Below, one piece after another: positions 8,036 through 16,327 of a stretch of DNA of 44,543 bases; positions within the stretch are counted from its first letter, which is position 1; the number at the start of each line of letters is the position of its first letter. This DNA is from Thermoguttaceae bacterium (GTDB lineage Bacteria > Planctomycetota > Planctomycetia > Pirellulales > Thermoguttaceae), in NCBI GenBank assembly GCA_017447865.1, contig JAFSMO010000059.1, forward strand, positions 1-44,543, in the 5' to 3' direction. The notes below the pieces were generated by a model. It saw only the letters and a program-made list of their open reading frames with translations. It did no database searches and had not been told where the DNA came from. The position numbers and the translations under genes were made by a program.

Positions 8036-8500
8036 ATGGCCAGTTACAATCGTGTCATTCTGATTGGAAATTTGACCCGTGATCCGGATCTGCGCTACAC
8101 GCCGTCCGGAATGCCGGTCTGCGAAATTGGTTTGGCGGTCAACGATCGCCGCAGAACTCCTGAAGGGGAATGGGTCGAAGAAGCGACTTTCATCGACGTG
8201 ACGCTCTGGGCGAAGCAGGCCGAAACTTGCAGTCAGTTCCTCACCAAAGGCGCGCCGGTCCTGATTGAGGGCCGTCTGAAGCTGGACCAGTGGGAACAGG
8301 AAGGGCAGAAACGGTCCAAGCTCCGCGTGGTCGGCGAAAGGATGCAGATGCTCGGAGGTCGTGCCAATGGCGGAAACAACGGTCCGCGTCCCGGACGCGA
8401 CGAATCGGAAGCCTATGGCTCGTACGACAGCAGCTACACCCCCGCGCCGCGCCAGCAGCAGCCTGGCCCTCAGCCTCCCGCGGATGATATCCCGTTCTAG
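8036..8500 (+). CDS. ssb: Single-stranded DNA-binding protein
   Basis: SSB coats single-stranded DNA in replication, repair and recombination. The 154-residue product has an N-terminal OB fold (YNRVILIGNLTRDPDLRYT, then FIDVTLWAKQAETC and GAPVLIEGRLKLDQW), a Gly/Pro/Gln-rich disordered linker from about residue 110, and the acidic tip DDIPF that binds partner proteins. A GGGAG ribosome binding site precedes the ATG. It sits between rpsF and rplI, a classic arrangement, but the rpsR (S18) gene often found next is absent. Confidence 0.96.
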   Translation: MASYNRVILIGNLTRDPDLRYTPSGMPVCEIGLAVNDRRRTPEGEWVEEATFIDVTLWAKQAETCSQFLTKGAPVLIEGRLKLDQWEQEGQKRSKLRVVGERMQMLGGRANGGNNGPRPGRDESEAYGSYDSSYTPAPRQQQPGPQPPADDIPF

Positions 8501-8782
8501 GAACGGTTTCAAAAACGCTTTTTGCGCAGCGGCACAGAACGTCCTTTCCCGGACATCTGAACACGTTTGCAAAAAAGCTGGTGGAAAGTACTTCCATCTA
8601 ACCTGCGTACGTCGCAGGGACACCTCGCCGCTGAACTAATGAGCAATGCGCTCCTTCAGCTGCGTGCACGTTAATTTCACCTGTTGGCGAATATTTTCAC
8701 TGGAAGCGGATTTTATCCGTTGATTCGCGGCCCGCCGGGTTTCGATTCAGGTCCAGCGATACAATATAGAAAGGATAATCAA
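8501..8782 (+). other. Structured gap between ssb and rplI
   Basis: The position where many bacteria carry rpsR has no S18-like frame on either strand. Instead there are three small hairpins: TGGAA / TTCCA near 8582-8596, CCTGCG / CGCAGG at 8602-8618, and GCTGAA / TTCAGC at about 8630-8659. A TACAAT box at 8760-8765 could be a weak -10 element for rplI, but its -35 is poor. Confidence 0.4.
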
Positions 8783-9319
8783 ATGCCCAACACTAAAAAA
8801 CAGAAGAAGATCAAGCGTAATTCCTTCAAAATGAAGCGCCTCCCGAAGGGCGCGAACGGCGGCGTTGAGCTTCTGCTCATCCAGTCCGTCGATAACTTGG
8901 GCAAACAGGGCGACGTTGTTGAAGTCAAGCCCGGTTACGCTCACAACTACCTCATTCCGCAGGGACTTGCCACGATCGCCAGCGAGCACCACAAACGCAT
9001 GGTCGAGAAGCACAAGGCTCTTCTGGCCGAGATCCACAAGGCCAAGTGCGCGGAAGCCCAGGCCCTCTACGAACAGCTGCAGAACGTCAGCGTTTCCATC
9101 GGCGTTAACGCCAACGACGAAGGCCGCCTCTATGGTTCGGTCGGCGCTCCGGAAATTGTCAACGCTCTGAAAGCCCAGAACATCACGCTGGCGGAAGACC
9201 AGGTTCGTCTTTCCAGCGCGCTGCGTGAAGTGGGTCTCTACAAAGTGAAGATCCACATTTCCGCCGAATACGAGACCGAGCTGAGCGTTTGGGTCGTCCC
9301 GGCCGTCAACGCGAAATGA
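8783..9319 (+). CDS. rplI: 50S ribosomal protein L9
   Basis: This is ribosomal protein bL9 of the large subunit. The 178-residue product shows VELLLIQSVDNLGKQGDVVEVKPGYAHNYLIPQG, here split by eye into VDNLGKQGDVVEVKPGYAHN and YLIPQG, then the long connecting helix and the C-terminal domain. About 26 basic residues precede the family's normal start, making it longer than usual. The ATG at 8783 has GAAAGGA upstream with good spacing, so the extension is probably real. It is the last gene of the cluster; a terminator follows. Confidence 0.94.
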   Translation: MPNTKKQKKIKRNSFKMKRLPKGANGGVELLLIQSVDNLGKQGDVVEVKPGYAHNYLIPQGLATIASEHHKRMVEKHKALLAEIHKAKCAEAQALYEQLQNVSVSIGVNANDEGRLYGSVGAPEIVNALKAQNITLAEDQVRLSSALREVGLYKVKIHISAEYETELSVWVVPAVNAK

Positions 9320-9341
9320 GCTAACTAACTACTGAAAAAAG

Positions 9342-9374
9342 AAGCCGCGGGAAAATTCCTTGCGGCTTTTTTTG
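9342..9374 (+). terminator. Intrinsic terminator after rplI
   Basis: Stem AAGCCGC / GCGGCTT with an A-rich loop, followed by eight or more T residues. It closes the rplY-rplI cluster. Confidence 0.9.
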
Positions 9375-9442
9375 TGGACACACCAGAGGATTGAAATTTT
9401 CCAAAAAAAGGTCAAAAACCAAGAAAAACAACTCCCCCCCTC

Positions 9443-9471
9443 TTGACATTTCTGTCCCTTAATAATACGAT
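9443..9471 (+). promoter_or_regulatory. Promoter of the exported-protein gene at 9524
   Basis: TTGACA (9443-9448), a 17-nt spacer and TACGAT (9466-9471). Seven C residues plus TC lie just before the -35. Confidence 0.8.
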
Positions 9472-9523
9472 AGAATTCAGTTTTTAACTATTCCCAACAC
9501 CCTGTAAAACAAGGAAATTTAAC

Positions 9524-10579
9524 ATGAAACGAAACTGCATGTACTGCGTGATCTGTCTCGCCCTGCTGGCCTGGGCTGCTTCAAATGCGAAAGCGGAAAC
9601 TCCGAAGGACGCCGGTCCGACCATCACGGTCGAGAACGTAACCTTCCCGGCCTATCCCGAAGGATACAAAGAACTGGAAGCCCAAATCAAGGAAATCGGG
9701 GACAAAATCCAGATTTTGCAAAAAGAAGAAATCCAAGCAGGCAATCAGGATCAGCAGGTTAGCAAGCCAATCGAGGATTTGTTGCCTGAAATACCCAGGG
9801 ACAACTTGAAAAACAGTTTAAGAGAAAATCCGGATCTGAAGGCTGACGACGTCAAGTATCTGTGCCCGGACGATGTTTCTTCCAAGACCTTCACGAAGTT
9901 CGTAGATTCACTTAAAGAAATTGTAAAACTGGAAGATCAATTGAGTGACTTGAAAGAAGAATTGAGTACAATAGCGGTTGGTCATATTATGACGATTGCT
10001 GAGAAAACCATCGTCTCCAAACATCCGGATTACAACACGTTCTCTGCAAAGTTTCCGTCTGGTGACTTGAATTCAGCGCTTTCCGACTTGTATGAAGCAA
10101 TAAAACCTTATTATAAAGGTGTCTATGATGATAAAGAAGCATTTTTCACAGATTCCAAAGAAACGGTATGGGGAAGTCGTCCTTGCGCCTTGAACAGCGA
10201 ACCCGCCCAGATCGCACTCAAATTTTGGACTGCGTTTATGCGGGGAAATTATGCCGAAGCTGAAAAATATGCAAGTCGGGAATCGGCAGAACTCATTAAA
10301 GAAGCAAAATCAAATCCTGAAAACAGAAAGGGATTTCCAATCAAACCTGATTTTGAAGGAACTGTCTTCTTCTCGTCGGTTCTGGAGCCTTCTGAGACCG
10401 CTGAGAATGACAAAGAAGCAATGCTCTTCGCAATTTATCCCGGCAAAATCGGAAATGTCGATATTGGAACACGAATAACACTGTCCCAGCTTAACCAGGA
10501 CAAAGAACAAAAAGGCGCTGCGCTCATCTTCACATTTAAAGATGAAAACGGAACGTGGAAAGTCGCAGGGTGCAAGTAA
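9524..10579 (+). CDS. Exported protein with C-terminal NTF2-like domain
   Basis: This 351-residue protein of unknown function has a signal peptide (cleavage near NAKA-ET), a charged, probably coiled-coil segment (about 45-75), a helical middle and a C-terminal part from about residue 225. The end (PAQIALKFWTAFMRGNYAEA ... GTWKVAGCK) resembles small NTF2-like/DUF4878 domains that often follow signal peptides. The middle of the gene (about 9720-10180) is visibly more AT-rich than its neighbours. AAGGAA precedes the ATG, and a strong promoter lies about 55 bp upstream. The next gene follows after 17 bp, so the two are likely co-transcribed. Confidence 0.82.
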   Translation: MKRNCMYCVICLALLAWAASNAKAETPKDAGPTITVENVTFPAYPEGYKELEAQIKEIGDKIQILQKEEIQAGNQDQQVSKPIEDLLPEIPRDNLKNSLRENPDLKADDVKYLCPDDVSSKTFTKFVDSLKEIVKLEDQLSDLKEELSTIAVGHIMTIAEKTIVSKHPDYNTFSAKFPSGDLNSALSDLYEAIKPYYKGVYDDKEAFFTDSKETVWGSRPCALNSEPAQIALKFWTAFMRGNYAEAEKYASRESAELIKEAKSNPENRKGFPIKPDFEGTVFFSSVLEPSETAENDKEAMLFAIYPGKIGNVDIGTRITLSQLNQDKEQKGAALIFTFKDENGTWKVAGCK

Positions 10580-10596
10580 CTGACGACCACCTCCCC

Positions 10597-11205
10597 ATGC
10601 CTCACGTCCTTCGCCCTGCTCTGTTCCTGCTTTTCATCCTGATTTTCCAGTCGCCTTCCTATCCCTGGTCGCCGTTTTTCAACAAAACGTTCGAATTCCC
10701 CGAGGAAAAGGAAAGGCTGCTGGAAGACGGGGACTTGATTTGCCGGATGGGGATCGGCGTGTGGTCCCAACTCTTCAGGGACTCCAACCGGACGGACAAA
10801 CGCTTCTCCCACTGCGGCATTCTTGTCCGAAAAGACGGGAAGTGGTTCGTGATCCATTCCTCCGCCAACGACGCAACCGGTGAAGGCTGCGTCGCGTGGG
10901 AGCCGCTCGAAAAATTTGCCGCGCGGTGTTCCCTTTTGGCCGTCTATCGTTTCCCTTTTTCCGGGGAGGAACGCCATCGGATCGCGGCCTGTTCGAGGAC
11001 GTACAAGGACGTTCCGTTCGACTGCAAATTCGACATTCAGAATCACGACCAGGTGTACTGCAGTGAATTGGTGTACCTTTGCGTGAATGAGGCTTTAAAA
11101 CAGGAAATTCTTAAACCGGAGAAGCTGAACGACAAGCCGCAAATTACGGTGGATGACCTTTACCTGAAAACAGGCGCGAAGCTGATTTTGGAACTGAAGC
11201 CTTAA
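10597..11205 (+). CDS. YiiX/YebB-like permuted papain-fold protein
   Basis: The 202-residue product resembles the YiiX/YebB branch of the NlpC/P60 superfamily, permuted papain-fold enzymes thought to be amidases or peptidases. Visible are EDGDLICRMG, the histidine motif FSHCGILV, WFVIHSSAND, and the cysteine motif VYCSELVYLCV, which would supply the nucleophile in this permuted order. A hydrophobic N-terminus (about 6-25) looks like a signal peptide or anchor. The frame runs back to 10555, overlapping the previous gene, but the ATG at 10597 puts the hydrophobic segment at the N-terminus and avoids overlap. No clear ribosome binding site is seen, so translation may be coupled to the upstream gene. 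Confidence 0.82.
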   Translation: MPHVLRPALFLLFILIFQSPSYPWSPFFNKTFEFPEEKERLLEDGDLICRMGIGVWSQLFRDSNRTDKRFSHCGILVRKDGKWFVIHSSANDATGEGCVAWEPLEKFAARCSLLAVYRFPFSGEERHRIAACSRTYKDVPFDCKFDIQNHDQVYCSELVYLCVNEALKQEILKPEKLNDKPQITVDDLYLKTGAKLILELKP

Positions 11206-11337
11206 CTCCCCTGGTGGACCGTCTCGCTCCATTCCACGGGACGGCCCGGCCTGTTTTTGGCCAAGTGGCTTTCCACGAAAACTTCAAATATTTCTTAAAA
11301 TCTCCTTAAAATTTTCACTTTTTTCCGCATATTCCTC

Positions 11338-11365
11338 TTGACCAAATTAAATAGTCTGTTATAGT
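11338..11365 (+). promoter_or_regulatory. Promoter of secA
   Basis: TTGACC (11338-11343), a 16-nt spacer and TATAGT (11360-11365), about 80 bp before the secA ATG. Confidence 0.72.
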
Positions 11366-11443
11366 TATACCATATAATATTAAAATAGGGTACTATCAGC
11401 CTATAGGTTGAGCAGAGATAATATAAACTTACAGGAAAATAAA

Positions 11444-14400
11444 ATGCCAAATTGGGAACGTGTATGGGACCTGACGCAGGACCTCTTCAATAATGTGGGA
11501 CAAAAAATCGAGCATGGGATCACATCCATGTTTGGTTCAGCCAACGCCCGCTTCCTGAAAAAACTGCAGCCCAAAATCGCGGCCATTAATAATCTGGATT
11601 CCCGTTACGCCGCCATGACCGACGCGGAACTGCGCGAACAGACGTTCAAATTCAAGAAGCGTCTGGAAGCCGGCGAGACGCTGGACGATCTGCTCGTCGA
11701 AGCGTTCGCGGTCTGCCGTGAGGCGGGTCATCGTGTGCTCGGGATGCGCCACTACGACGTCCAGCTCATCGGCGGCGCGGTCCTCCACAGCGGCGCGATC
11801 GCCGAAATGATCACTGGTGAAGGTAAAACGCTCGTCGCGACCCTCCCGGCCTACCTGAACGCCCTCTCCGGCAAAGGGGTCCACGTCGTGACGGTCAACG
11901 ACTACCTCGCCCGCCGTGACATGGAATGGATGGGGCCCCTTTATATGTCGCTCGGCCTGACGGTCGGTTCCATTCAGTCCAACATTTCGAACGACCAGCG
12001 CCAGGCAGCCTACCGCTGCGACATCACGTACGGCACGAACAACGAGCTGGGTTTCGACTACCTGCGCGACAATATGCGCCCCGCGGCGAAGAACGACTGG
12101 CGCTACCCGAAGGAGCTCCAGCAGGCCCAGGGTGCGCTGAATTTCGCGATCATCGACGAAGTTGATAACATTTTGATCGACGAAGCGCGTACGCCGCTCA
12201 TCATTTCCGGCCCGGCCCACGGCGACATCAGCAAGTACCGCGAAGCCGACCGCATCGCCCGCCAGCTGAAAAAAGGCGTCGATTTCGAGGTCAACGAGAA
12301 AGAGCACTCCACGAACCTGACCGACGAAGGGATCCGGACGGCCGAGCACCTGGCCGGCGTCGAGTGCTTCTACACGGCCGGGAACATGGAATGGCCGCAC
12401 CTGATCGATAACGCGTTGAAGGCGCATCATTTGTACAAGCTGGACGTGAATTACGTCATCAACGACGGCGAGATCGTGATCGTTGACGAGTTCACCGGCC
12501 GACTCATGCCGGGCCGTAACTGGTCGGACGGTCTGCATCAGGCCGTCGAGGCAAAAGAAGGCGTGACGATCAAGCAGGAAAACCAGACCCTGGCGACCGT
12601 CACGCTCCAGAACTTCTTCAAGCTCTACCCGAAAATCTGCGGCATGACCGGTACGGCCATGACCGAAGCGAACGAGTTCTGGAAGATCTACAATCTGGAC
12701 GTGATCGCCATTCCGCCGAACAAAAAACTCCAGCGCATCAATTTCCCGGACCTCATTTACATGACCGAGCGCGAAAAATACAACGCGGTCGCCGAAGAGA
12801 TCGAGAAGGTCCACAGCTGGGACGTTCTGGAACTGACCGACAAAGACAATCGGGACTGGTGCGGACACATCGTGGAAGAGACGCCGGAATACATCGGTTT
12901 CGTCTTCCGCGGCGACCGAACGAAGAAGGTCGAAAAAGTTCCGCGCAGCCGCATTTACAGCATCCACCGCGCCGGCCGTCCGATCCTCGTCGGTACGACC
13001 TCGATTGAGCGCAGTGAGCAGATCTCCGCGATGCTCGACCGGATGGGCGTCAAGCATAACGTTTTAAACGCGAAAAACCACAAGCAGGAAGCGGAAGTCA
13101 TCGCTCAGGCCGGGCGCAAGGGCATGGTGACGATCGCCACGAACATGGCCGGCCGTGGTACGGACATCATCCTGGGCGGAAACCCCGACGCAATGGCGTG
13201 GAGCATCCTCCAGAACAAATACCCGACCCGACTCGAAGTCCCGCGTGAGGAGTGGGACGCTCTGACCTCGAAAATCGAGCAGGAAGAGCACATGAAAGAG
13301 GAAGGTCAGGAAGTGCGTGAGCTGGGCGGTCTGTACGTGATCGGAACCGAGCGCCACGAAGCCCGCCGAATCGACCTTCAGCTCCGCGGCCGCTGCGGCC
13401 GTCAGGGCGACCCGGGGTCAAGCCGGTTTTACCTCTCGCTGGAAGACGACCTGATGCGTATTTTCGCCGGTGACTGGGTGAAAAGCGCGCTGAGCTGGCT
13501 CGGAATGAGCGACGGTCAGGCGATCGAAAGCCCGATGGTCACCCGCCGGGTGGAAGGGGCGCAGAAGAAAGTCGAAGAGCGAAACTTCGAAATTCGTAAA
13601 AGCCTGCTCGAGTACGACGAAGTGATGGACGAGCAGCGTAAACGCACGTACCGCTACCGCCAGAACATTCTGGAAGGCGTGAACTGCCGCGACCTCATTT
13701 TCGACATGGTGAAGCAGCAGCTCGCCAACCACCTCGCGACGTACCTCGACCCGAACTACGGCGTGGAAACGTTCTGCAACTGGGCCGGAAATCAGCTCGC
13801 GACCGAACTGACCCCGCGCCACTACCGCAACATGAACTTTGAGGAAGCCTCCAAAGAAGCGATCAACGAGGCCGTCGGAATGGCCGAAGCGACGATTCTG
13901 GACCTCCTCGAAGAAAACGTTTCGATGGACGTCGAAGAGGACGAGTGGAACTGGGAAGCGATGGCCAAAGCGATCAATACGCGCTGGAACCTGAACCTCC
14001 GCGAGCGGGATCTGAAGTCGGTTCCTCGTGAGGAGCTGGACACGTTCCTGGTCGAAAGAGTCATTCCGTTCATTCAGAAGACGGACCTTTCCGACGGTGC
14101 CTACGCGCTGGAAAAAGGCTACGCCCTGAAAGCGTGCTCGGCCTGGCTGCGCGGCAAATTCGGGATTACCGTTCCGCCGGAAAATCTGGAAGGAAAATCC
14201 TCCGAAAGACTGCAGGAAGAGCTCTTCAGCATCATCAGCGACGCCTACTTCGAAAAAGAAATCGAGTTCCCGGTCCTGGCCGGCGAGTACCATTTCTCCC
14301 GTGTGGACGCGCAGGGTTACAGGCTCTACGACCAGGCTGGAATCGAGCAGTGGGTGAAGGACCGCTTCAACGCGGAAATCAACTTCGAAGACCTGAAGCA

Positions 14401-15172
14401 CATAACACACGCCGATTTCCACAAAATGCTCGTTGATTTCAGCCGCAAAAACGCTTTGGCGGAACACTCCGTCGTGACTGAGGTCAAAAAATGGGTCGAA
14501 GATTTCGTCACGAAGCACGAGACGAACCGCGAGTTCCGCGTCACGGACGAGGATCTGGCAGCCCTCTCCAAAGAAGTCATGGACCGCTGGAACGTGGAAG
14601 TTCACACGGACGAGCTGAAAGGCCGCACGGCCGACCAGTTCCGCATGAAGATGATGGAATCGATCGACGACCGCTACCGCCCCGAAATGCGTAAAATGGA
14701 ACGCGCGCTGGTCCTTTCGATCCTCGACGCCGCCTGGAAAGAGCATTTGCTGACGATGGACCACCTGAAGAGCAGCGTCGGCCTGCGTGGTTACGCGCAA
14801 GTGGACCCGAAAGTCGAGTACAAGCGCGAAGGAATGAAGACTTTCGACGCGATGTGGAAATCCGTCGGCGAGCGAGTCACGGACCTCGTCTTCCGCATGG
14901 AACAGCTGGACGAGCGTTTCGTCGGTTCGACCTGGACCCAGCAGACGGCCCACCACGCGGAAGCCACTTCAGCCACTTCTTCGGTCAAAACGGCGATGCA
15001 GAATTCCACCGCGAACAGCGAGATCGGCCGTCAGCAGAAGGCCGCGATCGACGCTTCCATGAATCAGAAAGTCGCTACGATCCGCAACGTCGGTCCGAAA
15101 ATCGGCCCGAACGATCCGTGCCCCTGCGGCAGTGGCAAGAAGTACAAAAAGTGCTGCGGGAAAAAACGCTAA
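11444..15172 (+). CDS. secA: Preprotein translocase ATPase SecA, enlarged
   Basis: SecA drives export of unfolded preproteins through SecYEG. The product is 1242 residues, far above the usual 800-950. Landmarks: Walker A ITGEGKTLVA (about 124), DEVDNILIDEARTPLIISGP (about 238), GRLMPGRNWSDGLHQAVEAK, GMTGTA, NMAGRGTDI, GLYVIGTERHEARRID and the C-terminal zinc site CPCGSGKKYKKCC. Two enlargements stand out: about 55 extra residues between EIEKVHSW and GRPILVGTTS (about 456-511), and a helical scaffold of four related modules (about 834-1085). The ATG at 11444 has AGGAAA upstream and is preferred to a TTG at 11408. DUF368 follows after 19 bp. Confidence 0.97.
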   Translation: MPNWERVWDLTQDLFNNVGQKIEHGITSMFGSANARFLKKLQPKIAAINNLDSRYAAMTDAELREQTFKFKKRLEAGETLDDLLVEAFAVCREAGHRVLGMRHYDVQLIGGAVLHSGAIAEMITGEGKTLVATLPAYLNALSGKGVHVVTVNDYLARRDMEWMGPLYMSLGLTVGSIQSNISNDQRQAAYRCDITYGTNNELGFDYLRDNMRPAAKNDWRYPKELQQAQGALNFAIIDEVDNILIDEARTPLIISGPAHGDISKYREADRIARQLKKGVDFEVNEKEHSTNLTDEGIRTAEHLAGVECFYTAGNMEWPHLIDNALKAHHLYKLDVNYVINDGEIVIVDEFTGRLMPGRNWSDGLHQAVEAKEGVTIKQENQTLATVTLQNFFKLYPKICGMTGTAMTEANEFWKIYNLDVIAIPPNKKLQRINFPDLIYMTEREKYNAVAEEIEKVHSWDVLELTDKDNRDWCGHIVEETPEYIGFVFRGDRTKKVEKVPRSRIYSIHRAGRPILVGTTSIERSEQISAMLDRMGVKHNVLNAKNHKQEAEVIAQAGRKGMVTIATNMAGRGTDIILGGNPDAMAWSILQNKYPTRLEVPREEWDALTSKIEQEEHMKEEGQEVRELGGLYVIGTERHEARRIDLQLRGRCGRQGDPGSSRFYLSLEDDLMRIFAGDWVKSALSWLGMSDGQAIESPMVTRRVEGAQKKVEERNFEIRKSLLEYDEVMDEQRKRTYRYRQNILEGVNCRDLIFDMVKQQLANHLATYLDPNYGVETFCNWAGNQLATELTPRHYRNMNFEEASKEAINEAVGMAEATILDLLEENVSMDVEEDEWNWEAMAKAINTRWNLNLRERDLKSVPREELDTFLVERVIPFIQKTDLSDGAYALEKGYALKACSAWLRGKFGITVPPENLEGKSSERLQEELFSIISDAYFEKEIEFPVLAGEYHFSRVDAQGYRLYDQAGIEQWVKDRFNAEINFEDLKHITHADFHKMLVDFSRKNALAEHSVVTEVKKWVEDFVTKHETNREFRVTDEDLAALSKEVMDRWNVEVHTDELKGRTADQFRMKMMESIDDRYRPEMRKMERALVLSILDAAWKEHLLTMDHLKSSVGLRGYAQVDPKVEYKREGMKTFDAMWKSVGERVTDLVFRMEQLDERFVGSTWTQQTAHHAEATSATSSVKTAMQNSTANSEIGRQQKAAIDASMNQKVATIRNVGPKIGPNDPCPCGSGKKYKKCCGKKR

Positions 15173-15191
15173 AATCCATCATTAAAAAGAA

Positions 15192-16136
15192 ATGCTTTCA
15201 TCCTTTTTTATTTTCCTCCGCGGTGCTTTAATGGGCATCGCGGACTCGATTCCAGGCGTTTCGGGCGGCACGATCGCGATGATCGTCGGCATTTACGAGC
15301 GTCTGGTGAGCGCGATCAGCAGTTTCGACGCGGAGTTCCTTTCGCTTCTCTTCGGCAAAAAAATCAAGGCGGCATTTAAACACGCTGATCTTGGTTTTCT
15401 TGGAACGCTTCTTTTCGGGATCATCGTCGGTCTGGGCGGGTCCTCGGTGGTGATGCACCATCTTTTGAAAAACCACCTCCCCGTCACTTTCGCGGCCTTC
15501 ATGGGAATGATCCTCGCATCGGTCCTCATTTTGTTCAACCGGATCCAAAAGAAAACTTTCGCCTGCGGCATCGCGATGGCTTTGGGAACTTTCGCAGCTT
15601 ATTTCGTCACGACGATGAACCCCATGATCGGGCAGGATTCCAATCTCCTGTACATTTTCGTCTGCGGTCTGGTGGCGATTTGCGCCATGATCCTCCCGGG
15701 AATCAGCGGCTCGTACATTCTGCTGATCCTGGGCGAGTACGCGCAAATCATCTCCCGAGTGAAAGACCTCGTGCACCTGAAAACGACGCCCGGCGATTTT
15801 CTGACCCTTTGCGTTTTCGGAATCGGCTGCGTTCTGGGACTCCTGGCTTTTTCCCGTCTGCTCAAGTTCCTGCTGAAAAAATACCACGGCATCATGCTTT
15901 CCCTTTTGACCGGCTTCATGCTCGGATCCATTACGTGCCTCTGGCCGTTCCAGAAGATGACGACCACGCTGGATGGCCACATGAAATTCGAGCGCCTCGG
16001 AATGAGTGCTTTTTCAACGCAAGATCAGATTTACGTTTTGTGCGCCCTGCTCGCGGGTCTGTTGGGCGTTTTGCTCCTCGAACACATCGCCTTAAGCCTT
16101 CCCATTGCAGGAGCGCTGAAGGGGAGCCAGAAATAA
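15192..16136 (+). CDS. DUF368 membrane protein (undecaprenyl-phosphate translocase)
   Basis: DUF368 proteins (PopT-type) have been shown to return undecaprenyl phosphate across the cytoplasmic membrane for envelope synthesis. The 314-residue product has about eight hydrophobic segments and two inverted signature loops, DSIPGVSGGTIAMIVGIYE near the N-terminus and LPGISGSYILLILGEY in the middle, typical of this family. The ATG lies 19 bp after the secA stop, so co-transcription with secA is likely. The function is taken from the family; the motifs are clear. Confidence 0.92.
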   Translation: MLSSFFIFLRGALMGIADSIPGVSGGTIAMIVGIYERLVSAISSFDAEFLSLLFGKKIKAAFKHADLGFLGTLLFGIIVGLGGSSVVMHHLLKNHLPVTFAAFMGMILASVLILFNRIQKKTFACGIAMALGTFAAYFVTTMNPMIGQDSNLLYIFVCGLVAICAMILPGISGSYILLILGEYAQIISRVKDLVHLKTTPGDFLTLCVFGIGCVLGLLAFSRLLKFLLKKYHGIMLSLLTGFMLGSITCLWPFQKMTTTLDGHMKFERLGMSAFSTQDQIYVLCALLAGLLGVLLLEHIALSLPIAGALKGSQK

Positions 16137-16327
16137 TAAAATCGCCCCCTTTCACAAAACCATCGCGCCATAAATCAGAAACGGACCAATCCAAAACGCG
16201 GGTCGTTTGCCGGCTCGCGTTCATTTCCTCCGGTCGTTCCTTCAGCCGTCTTTTCTCGTCTTGGACGTTTCGCCGAAACCAACGTTTCGTTTGCAATTAA
16301 CGCGCGGACAAATTTTCCCGTTCCGTC

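Noticed and set aside
8684..8782. Upstream in-frame extension of rplI
   Set aside because: The ATG at 8783 has a good ribosome binding site and the upstream codons have no L9 character.
11408..11443. TTG start for secA
   Set aside because: AGGAAA lies at proper distance before the ATG at 11444, which gives a natural SecA N-terminus.
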